Assembly: GCA_003134995.1 (NCBI GenBank)
Contig: PLDC01000019.1
Coordinates: 109,719-149,917, forward strand
DNA from: Acidobacteriaceae bacterium
GTDB taxonomy: Bacteria; Acidobacteriota; Terriglobia; Terriglobales; Acidobacteriaceae
Length of the DNA stretch: 40,199 bases
Reading direction: 5' to 3'
The notes under the pieces were generated by a model. The model had not been told where the DNA came from. It did no database searches and saw only the letters and a list, made by a program, of their open reading frames with translations. The translations under genes were made by a program, and so were the position numbers. How positions within the stretch are numbered: position 1 is the first letter of the stretch; every line of letters begins with the position of its first letter. This document shows, piece by piece, positions 32,313 to 38,559 of the stretch.

Positions 32313-32499
32313 GGCGGACGCCTCGTCCGCCTTGCCAGCGCTCGTGTGGGTTGCACACTCCCTTCGGCAAGCTCAGGGCAAGCTCTGTCCGACGCCTCTG
32401 ACCTTGCCCTTGAAGTTGGCCCTGCATTGGCCCCTCTGACAATCATCCGTACAAGAAGCGTTGTCATCCTGAGGCCCGCGTCCTTCGCGGGCCTCAGGA
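32313..32499. repeat. Intergenic repeat cluster (GGCGGACG hairpin, CTTCGGCAAGCTCAGGGC element, CATCCTGA hairpin)
   Basis: The 479-bp stretch 32142-32620 contains no defensible gene. It has a perfect GGCGGACG-cct-CGTCCGCC hairpin (32313-32331). It also has the CCTTCGGCAAGCTCAGGGC element (around 32359-32380), a sequence whose translation (SLPKG or PELAEG) is common in annotated spurious ORFs. A TTGTCATCCTGA-flanked 14-bp perfect stem, TCCTGAGGCCCGCG/CGCGGGCCTCAGGA (32467-32499), follows. It is the second copy of the family seen at 31611. Confidence 0.75.
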
Positions 32500-32620
32500 T
32501 CCATGCACTCGCTTGCAGTGTCGAGGACGTCGGCGTCCCCACTTGATCCGTCTCCCTCGCTCGATCCCTCCGCTTGGACCAGAATCGAGGGGGGGCAGGA
32601 TTTTCTCTCTTTGCCTGAGC

Positions 32621-33016
32621 TCAAGCATGCACCACTCGCAGCCCCAGCACCTTCTCAAAGCAATCGAAATCCCGATCCCGGTGTAGCAGTTCATGCCCTG
32701 CCTCTAAACAAAAAGTTGCAATCAGGCAGTCAATGGTCTTGTGAACGGTATAGCCCCGCTGCCGCAGTTCTCGGTAATTCTGGGCCGCTGCAATGGCCAA
32801 CTCGATCCCGCCTGTCTGAAAAACCTGAAACCTCAAGAGTTCGGCTCGTACCCGCTCGAACGCATTCTGTTCCCGAAGACCCCGCAGCACCTCGCAAAGG
32901 ATAAGGTCCGTCATTCCCAGCCGATGTCGCTGCAGCTCCCGATCCAGCCAGCGCGTTTCCGGATTCTCCGTGCCACGCAGATAGTCGATCCACACGGTCG
33001 TGTCGACGATGACCAC
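32621..33016 (-). CDS. vapC: VapC-type PIN-domain toxin
   Basis: This 131-residue PIN-domain ribonuclease has the acidic residues in place: Asp5 in VIVDTTVWIDYL, Glu in LILCEVLRG (about 42), Asp in KTIDCLIATF (about 96), and Asp in HRDRDFDCFEKV (about 114-117). VapC toxins cut tRNA or rRNA when free of the antitoxin. The upstream VapB gene ends 5 nt before its start, the normal vapBC arrangement. All catalytic positions seem intact, so it should be active. Confidence 0.93.
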   Translation of the reverse strand: MVIVDTTVWIDYLRGTENPETRWLDRELQRHRLGMTDLILCEVLRGLREQNAFERVRAELLRFQVFQTGGIELAIAAAQNYRELRQRGYTVHKTIDCLIATFCLEAGHELLHRDRDFDCFEKVLGLRVVHA

Positions 33017-33021
33017 GCAGC

Positions 33022-33225
33022 CTACTCCCGAACCCGCGTCAGGCGCGACTCATGAAGGTCACCGTCCCAAACCACTTTTCCACGCAGCCGCCGAATCGAT
33101 CCCTGTGCGTGCGTCTCCGCCAACAACCGCAACCCCGCTTCCACGGCCGCCCTTTTAGTGCGAGCCCCGCTGCGCCGCATTGCCTCTCGCATCAATCGAT
33201 CATCAATGTCGATATTCGTCCGCAT
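33022..33225 (-). CDS. vapB: VapB-type antitoxin
   Basis: The start is the ATG 33223-33225 (MRTNIDIDDRLM), with GGAG upstream; the frame extends 11 codons earlier. That gives 67 residues. MRTNIDIDDRLMREAMR and TKRAAVEAGLRLL are typical of the VapB_antitoxin family. The C-terminal tail (GKVVWDGDLHESRL) would wrap the VapC active site. It neutralises VapC and binds its own promoter. It is transcribed divergently from the DegP-like gene. Confidence 0.92.
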   Translation of the reverse strand: MRTNIDIDDRLMREAMRRSGARTKRAAVEAGLRLLAETHAQGSIRRLRGKVVWDGDLHESRLTRVRE

Positions 33226-33239
33226 ATGCGTGGTCTCCA

Positions 33240-33268
33240 ATGTGTAAGAATCCCACATTTATGTGTAA
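33240..33268 (-). promoter_or_regulatory. Candidate vapBC operator
   Basis: ATGTGTAA occurs at 33240-33247 and again at 33261-33268, starts 21 bp apart (two helical turns). Overlapping the second copy is a perfect dyad CACAT-TT-ATGTG (33254-33265). On the minus strand this is the vapB promoter region, with TTTACA-N17-TACACA as a possible -35/-10. This arrangement fits autorepression by the VapBC complex. Confidence 0.5.
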
Positions 33269-33340
33269 AGAGCAAACCTGCGCAGCTCGCGCAGCCTCTG
33301 CCACTTTTGATGTAAGCTCTTCTTCTCAGGAGCTTTCATC

Positions 33341-34858
33341 ATGCCCTCATTTTTCCCCCACGCAGATCAGCAGCGCCGCCTGCGTGTCATCCGTCACCTA
33401 GCCGCGCTAATTCTGGCCTCGACAACAGTCCTGTTCGCACAGGAGCCAGCATCGCAGAAGCCCGCAGACAAGACCCCCGAAAAGTCCGCCCAGGAAAAGC
33501 CGCAGCCCAAGCCCGACGAATCCGCAACCGCCGCCGCAGCTCTCCTCGAAATCAACAACGCCATGGAAGGTCTCGCCGCCAAAGTATCTCCAGCGGTGGT
33601 TCAGATTCTGGTCTCCGGCTACGGACCGCTGCACGAAGAGAATCGCACCCAGACCGCTCTCATCGTGCGCCAGCACGCCGTCGGCTCCGGAGTCATCGTC
33701 GATCCCAGCGGCTACATCATGACCAACGCCCACGTCGTCGAAGGCGCCCAGCGCATCAAGGTAGCCTTACCCCTGCCTACGGATAACGGCCGGTCCGTCG
33801 CCGAAGGCAGACGCCGCATTTTCGAAGCACGCCTCATCGGCGCTCACAAAGAAACCGATCTCGCGTTACTGAAGATCGAGGAAAAAGATCTCCCCACGCT
33901 CCCCCTCGCCACGCAACAGCGCGCCCGCGTTGGCCAACTCGTCTTTGCCATCGGCAGTCCCGAAGGCCTGCAAAACTCCGTCACCATGGGAGTAGTGAGC
34001 GCCGTCGCCCGTCAGGCGGACGCCCAGAAGCCGCTCACCTACATTCAAACCGACGCTCCCATCAACCCCGGCAACAGCGGCGGCCCGCTCATTGACATGA
34101 ACGGATCGGTCCTCGGCATCAACACTTTCATTCTTTCCAGCGGCGGTGGCAGCGAAGGCCTCGGCTTCGCCATCCCCGCACGCATCGTCGATCTCGTCTA
34201 CCACAGCCTGCGCAAATACGGTCACGTGCATCGCGTCGAGATCGGAGCCACCGCCCAGGAAATCACTCCCGCTCTCGCCGACGGCCTCCAACTCGCCCGC
34301 CACTGGGGAGTCATCGTCGCCGACGTCAAGCCCGACGGCCCCGCCGCCGCCGCCGGCCTGCAGGTTCAAGACATCGTTCTCAGCGCCGACGACCGCCGCA
34401 TCGAAACTCTGCCCCAGCTCTCTTCCTCCCTCTACCTTCACGCCATCGATCAGGTACTCAAGCTCGACATTCTGCGCGGCGACCAGAAAAAAATTCTCTA
34501 CATTCCCGCCATCGAGCACCGCGACCAAATGGATCAACTCTTCGACGCCGCCAACACCGAAAAAGATATCGTCCCCCGCCTCGGCATTCTCGCCCTCGAC
34601 TTAACTCCCGATCTGCGCAGCCGCATCGGTTCTCTCCGTATCTATTCCGGAGTGATCGTTCTCGGCCGCGCCGCCGATCTCATCCTGCCCGACACCGGCC
34701 TCCAAACCGGCGACGTCATCCACGCCCTCAACACCACCGCGATCCCAGACATGGCAACGCTCCGCACCGCCGTGCTAGCCCTGAAGCCCGGCGATCCCGT
34801 GGTGATCCAAGTGGAACGCGCCGACGGGCTAACCTACTTGAGTTTTGAAATGGAGTAG
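33341..34858 (+). CDS. DegP/HtrA-like serine protease with two PDZ domains
   Basis: This 505-residue protein has a signal sequence (about 18-33, ending LFAQ) and a Lys/Pro/Glu-rich linker (35-62). The trypsin-like catalytic triad is intact: His131 in TNAHVVEG, Asp173 in ETDLALLKI, Ser246 in GNSGGPLIDMNG. PDZ1 is at about 290-385 and a degenerate PDZ2 at about 405-500. It is expected to be exported and to remove damaged envelope proteins. The start ATG has AGGAG about eight bases upstream. It is divergent from vapBC, so the two promoters lie back to back. The PDZ2 repeat of the usual HtrA fold is more divergent. Confidence 0.94.
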   Translation: MPSFFPHADQQRRLRVIRHLAALILASTTVLFAQEPASQKPADKTPEKSAQEKPQPKPDESATAAAALLEINNAMEGLAAKVSPAVVQILVSGYGPLHEENRTQTALIVRQHAVGSGVIVDPSGYIMTNAHVVEGAQRIKVALPLPTDNGRSVAEGRRRIFEARLIGAHKETDLALLKIEEKDLPTLPLATQQRARVGQLVFAIGSPEGLQNSVTMGVVSAVARQADAQKPLTYIQTDAPINPGNSGGPLIDMNGSVLGINTFILSSGGGSEGLGFAIPARIVDLVYHSLRKYGHVHRVEIGATAQEITPALADGLQLARHWGVIVADVKPDGPAAAAGLQVQDIVLSADDRRIETLPQLSSSLYLHAIDQVLKLDILRGDQKKILYIPAIEHRDQMDQLFDAANTEKDIVPRLGILALDLTPDLRSRIGSLRIYSGVIVLGRAADLILPDTGLQTGDVIHALNTTAIPDMATLRTAVLALKPGDPVVIQVERADGLTYLSFEME

Positions 34859-34906
34859 CCGCGAGAAGTTGGGTGTATTAGGCTGCCCCAAAACCACTGG
34901 GGGTGC

Positions 34907-35078
34907 CCCATTTCTCGCGTCTTTCGCCAGAAGTGGGAATTCGCGAAGCCGGCAGTGAAGGATTTTCTCAGCGAGGCTGCCCCACCCTGGAGTTTTTTTT
35001 GCAAGGATATGAATTCGTGAGGCATGCAGCAAAAGTTTTTCTCAGCGACCTCCGCGGAAGTTCTCAGCGATCTCCGCG
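34907..35078. repeat. Convergent-gap repeats: GCCCCA hairpin, 38-bp direct repeat, 22-bp tandem repeat
   Basis: CCCATTTCTCGC...AGAAGTGGG (34907-34937) is one copy of the family also seen at 37303 and 37464. A 38-bp imperfect direct repeat follows: 34937-34974 and 35011-35048, both starting GAATTCG and ending TTTTCTCAGCGA. TTCTCAGCGAYCTCCGCG occurs twice more at 35039-35056 and 35061-35078. All lie between the ends of the protease and HD-GYP genes. Confidence 0.75.
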
Positions 35079-35104
35079 TTAAAAGCTCTTCAACGTAAGA
35101 AAAC

Positions 35105-37054
35105 TCAATCACCCCCAGCGCGCGCAGCCGAGCTGTCGTTCTCCGAACCCCGCAAAGCCTTCTCAACGACCACTCCCAGCCCACTTCTCAACTCCTGCAA
35201 AACCCCAAGCTCATCCCGGCTGAAAGCATCCGCTCTCGTGCGATACAGTGCCACCACCGCGACCACGCCAGAGGCTCCCTCTAAAGGCACAGCCAGCGCC
35301 GAGCGCAAAGTGCTGTACTTCGTCGGATCATTCAAATACCCCGGCTCGACCGAAGGATTGCCATTCAAAATCGGCTTGGCATTCTGCGCCACCCATCCCG
35401 AAAGCCCATCGCCAATCGGAATCCTCAAAGAAGAAAACATCCGGAAATTTTCCCCACTCACAAACTCAGGAATCAGCGCCTCGTTCCGAACCACGTACAC
35501 CGCCAGAGAATCGTGCGCCACCAGATGCTTCACCCGCACTGCCAGCAACGAGAACAAGTCCTCCAAACTGAGCGCGCTGCCAAGTTTGACCCCGAACTCA
35601 GACAGAGCCTGCGCCTCCCGCCGAGCCGCAGCCATCACGTCGACATAATTCTTAGCCGCACCAGCTCTATGCAAAACAGGCTCTTCCGGCCTCGCAAAAC
35701 CCGCGTCCGGCGCCAGTCCCCGCTCCACCTTGATGTCAGTCGATAATTTCGGCGGAGCCTGAAACGGCTGCTCATGGGCCAGTTTCTCCAGTTCCACATA
35801 ACGCCGTTGCAGAATCCCAACCACCCGCGGATCGAAACTAATTCCGGCTTCCGATGCGACTTTAGCCATAGCCTCATGCAACGGCAGCGCCTTCCGGTAT
35901 TGCCGGTCGGAAGCCAGCGCGTCCAGGCAATCCACCGCGGCAAGAATTCGCGCCCCAATCGGTATAGCTTCGCCTGCCAGTCCATTCGGATAGCCGCTGC
36001 CATTCCATTTCTCATGGTGCGCGCGCACAATCGGCACCACAGGATAAGGAAAGTCCACCTGCTCCAGAATCTCCGCCCCAACTATAGGATGGATCTTCAT
36101 CTTCTCGAATTCTTCCGGCGTCAGCTTGCCCGGCTTCGAAATAATATGTTCCGGCACCGCCAGTTTGCCGATATCGTGCAGCACCGAAGCCGCTCGCAAT
36201 GCTTCAGTTTCATCCTCGGTCAAACCCAGATCCCGCGCCAGTTCCATGGCATAAATTCGCACCCGCTGCAGGTGCTCGCCGGTAGTTTGATCCTTGGCCT
36301 CAATGGCCAGCGCCAGCGCTTCAATGGTTCGTAGATGGAGCCCGGAAAGTTTCTCCGCATGTTGCTTTTCCGCTTCCAGTTTTCCCAGGTAAAGACGATA
36401 AGACCGGTACATCAAGTAGATCGGCGGCAAAACCAAAAGCGAAGCCTGCCATCCAATGTGCCGGTTCAAAAAGCTGACCAGCCCCGCAATCGCCGCTCCC
36501 ACCATGTAATAGGGAAACGACCAGAGATAGCTTGAAGTCCAAACTTTTCGGATCGCTTTGTCTTCCGTCAGCCCGATGATGGTCGACATCGCCGTGGTGT
36601 TGCAGGCGAAGTGCGTAATCGCCGCCACCAGCAGCGCCAGCGGCCCGGGAACATGCAGTACATAAATCGAAACCAACTTATAAGCGCCATACGCGGCCGC
36701 GCTGCACACCGTCACCTGCGACAGATTGAATACAAGCTGCACCGGCTTCAACCGCCGCGCCGGCCGCCAATAAAACTGCGCCAGGGTGCTCACCAGCCCA
36801 ATCAGCAGCGTCTCCGGCAAACTCATCTCCAGAATGCCGATCAACGTGAACAGGAAATTTACCGACAGCGTCCCTTCGATACCCGGGAGGCTTACCTTAA
36901 GCGACGACGCCAGAATCACCGCGACCAGATAGCAGACAAACTTTACCGGATCGGTGGACTGCCAATGAAAAAACGCGAAGGCAAAGCAGGCGGAAGCCGC
37001 CAGCGCCATTCCGGCGACATAAGCGCGCACACCAATTTGTCGTCCCCATGACAT
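35105..37054 (-). CDS. Membrane-anchored HD-GYP phosphodiesterase with GAF domain
   Basis: This 649-residue protein starts with eight or so membrane helices (1-225, an uncharacterised MASE-like sensor). An HD-GYP domain follows at ~240-415. It has the metal-binding His-Asp at 293-294 (HDIGKLAVPEHI), HPIVGAEIL, and the GYP-type motif HHEKWNGSGYPNGL (346-359). The C-terminus (480-640) is a GAF domain. HD-GYP enzymes hydrolyse cyclic-di-GMP to GMP or pGpG, so this is a likely c-di-GMP sink responding to a membrane or small-molecule signal. The start ATG at 37054 follows a G-rich Shine-Dalgarno-like stretch. A PilZ protein is encoded 3 kb away. Confidence 0.93.
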   Translation of the reverse strand: MSWGRQIGVRAYVAGMALAASACFAFAFFHWQSTDPVKFVCYLVAVILASSLKVSLPGIEGTLSVNFLFTLIGILEMSLPETLLIGLVSTLAQFYWRPARRLKPVQLVFNLSQVTVCSAAAYGAYKLVSIYVLHVPGPLALLVAAITHFACNTTAMSTIIGLTEDKAIRKVWTSSYLWSFPYYMVGAAIAGLVSFLNRHIGWQASLLVLPPIYLMYRSYRLYLGKLEAEKQHAEKLSGLHLRTIEALALAIEAKDQTTGEHLQRVRIYAMELARDLGLTEDETEALRAASVLHDIGKLAVPEHIISKPGKLTPEEFEKMKIHPIVGAEILEQVDFPYPVVPIVRAHHEKWNGSGYPNGLAGEAIPIGARILAAVDCLDALASDRQYRKALPLHEAMAKVASEAGISFDPRVVGILQRRYVELEKLAHEQPFQAPPKLSTDIKVERGLAPDAGFARPEEPVLHRAGAAKNYVDVMAAARREAQALSEFGVKLGSALSLEDLFSLLAVRVKHLVAHDSLAVYVVRNEALIPEFVSGENFRMFSSLRIPIGDGLSGWVAQNAKPILNGNPSVEPGYLNDPTKYSTLRSALAVPLEGASGVVAVVALYRTRADAFSRDELGVLQELRSGLGVVVEKALRGSENDSSAARAGGD

Positions 37055-37548
37055 TGGGAAGCCCCCTTAGATTCTTGCCGAATCAAGCCCCAATGTCCGC
37101 TCAAAAGTGACAAAGACCGGTTACCATCGTGCGGTACCTTTCGACCCCAAGATCCTGTCATTCCGACCGGAGCCGGAGCGAACGCGACGGCGGAGTGGAG
37201 GAACCTGCTGTTCGCTCGCGCCAAAGTGGCAAGTTGTGGAGCGGACACTCCGTCGCTTTTGACGTTGCTTTTGACTGCCAGCACCATCCCGAGAAGGGGT
37301 GCCCCATTTCTCGCATCCTTTGCGAGAAGTGGGAACCACAAAAGCCCGCGGCGAAGGTTCTCGACGACGATCGCGACGCTGCCGTGTTGAACGGACACCT
37401 CTGTCCATTGCTTTTAACTTTGATTTTGACAATGACTTCCCGTCAAAAGACCGCCGAGGATGCCCCATCCTTGCGCGCTCTTTGCGCAAGGGTGGGAACC
37501 TCAAAAGCCCGCAGCGCAGTTTTTTGACATTGATACTGTGGAGCGAGA
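37055..37548. repeat. 494-bp intergenic region holding two GCCCCA...TGGG hairpin repeats and a GGACA hairpin
   Basis: No gene is credible here. CCCATTTCTCGC-...-GCGAGAAGTGGG (37303-37333) and CCCATCCTTGCGC-...-GCGCAAGGGTGGG (37464-37496) are two copies of one element; the inner stems differ but both remain fully paired apart from one T-G position. Each is followed by AACCNCAAAAGCCCGC. GGACA-cctc-TGTCC (37393-37406) lies between them. A TCATTCCGA-type element occurs near 37157. Confidence 0.75.
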
Positions 37549-38008
37549 TTATCGCATCCCAGCAATCGATCTAGGATGGATCACTTCGATCTCGGGAAAG
37601 CGCGCGAAATCTTTTTCGTTGAACGTCAGTATCCGTCTCAGCCCATGAACTCGCATTGCCGCCACTAATCGAGCGTCGTGAACCTGAACCCCGGAAATGT
37701 TTTGCGTGACCAACAGTCTCCGCCATTCCTGATGAACGGCCAAACTATCCGGCAGCAATCGCAACTTGCGCTCGAAAATGGCGGCTCGACGATCGGCCTC
37801 CATTGGAGTCAGGCCATATCCGTTGCGTTCCACTGGGCGGGTGCAGGTGTTCCAGAACTCCCCCGACATTTTGGGAGGTGTAGCACAAGACGGCTCCGTT
37901 CCGAAGGGCGATTTCGATTGCCGAAACCACTAGAGCATAATCGCGGTCATCCGGCTTTATCCAGCGCAGAAGGATATTACTGTCTACCAAGTACAGCGCG
38001 CCCGCCAT
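37549..38008 (-). pseudogene. PIN-domain toxin broken by a one-base frameshift
   Basis: The N-terminal half (38008 to ~37865) reads MAGALYLVDSNILLRWIKPD and TSQNVG; the C-terminal half (~37860 to 37549) reads EFWNTCTRP, VHDARLVAAMR and TFNEKDFARF. The two halves are in different frames and join at a run of five C (37860-37864). Deleting one C restores TSQNVGEFWNTCTRP and a ~152-residue PIN domain with all acidic positions (VDSN, GEFW, VHDA, NEKDF). As given, the toxin is inactive, or the base is a sequencing error. It directly follows its antitoxin gene (TAAATG). Confidence 0.8.
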
Positions 38009-38266
38009 TTAAGCACGATCCTCATAGAAACCTTCGCGCGTAAAGCTCTCGGTGGATATGTCGGGCAAGTTTTCAGAACCCATGCGCAGTGCCTGAAGCA
38101 TTTCGCGGAACTCGCCTACTGTCAGGGTTCCCTTCGGCAACGCACGAGCGGCCAAGGCTTCCTGCAAAAGCAGTTCCGCGATTGCTTCCAGAGACAAGCC
38201 CTGAGCCTCGGCTACGGCCAGCAACCGCGCCGCCGCCTCTTGGTTCAGTTCGACATGGATCGTCAT
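38009..38266 (-). CDS. VapB-like antitoxin of the broken PIN toxin
   Basis: This 85-residue protein begins MTIHVELNQEAAARLLAVAE and has a helical, Ala/Leu-rich middle and an acidic C-terminus (GSENLPDISTESF). Its position directly before a PIN-domain gene and its size fit a VapB-like antitoxin, but the sequence is more divergent than vapB at 33022. GAGG lies five bases before the ATG. Its stop codon TAA is immediately followed by the toxin ATG, indicating coupled translation. Confidence 0.75.
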   Translation of the reverse strand: MTIHVELNQEAAARLLAVAEAQGLSLEAIAELLLQEALAARALPKGTLTVGEFREMLQALRMGSENLPDISTESFTREGFYEDRA

Positions 38267-38415
38267 TGTGCCTCACTCCCAACAATAGATTACCCACGTT
38301 CAACAGCGAATGCCAGTTCCGTAGGAATCAGACGAGGTGGGGGAAAACGAGTTTTGCCGCTTCAATCCTCTGAAGGTGGCCACCACGTGACAAATTGTCC
38401 CACCCCAACGGTCAC

Positions 38416-38430
38416 GGGACACCCTGTCCC
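38416..38430. repeat. GGGACA-ccc-TGTCCC hairpin
   Basis: This perfect 6-bp hairpin is in the 293-bp gap 38267-38559, which has no gene I can support. It belongs with the GGACA/TGTCC hairpins at 12916-12933 and 37393-37406. A C-rich stretch follows. Confidence 0.5.
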
Positions 38431-38559
38431 ACCACCCAAAACCCCACCCCGCTAACTACTGATTCCTAAGGTCATTCCCCTTCCCCTTTTGGCACTCGCC
38501 CTGCACCTACATTCCCGAATTCAAGCTCGCGGGCGGAGTGGGTCCGCCCCAGAGGGATT

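Noticed and set aside
32149..32442. Short ORFs with SLPKG and PELAEG segments
   Set aside because: These are known translations of a CTTCGGCAAGCTCAGGGC intergenic repeat, not proteins.
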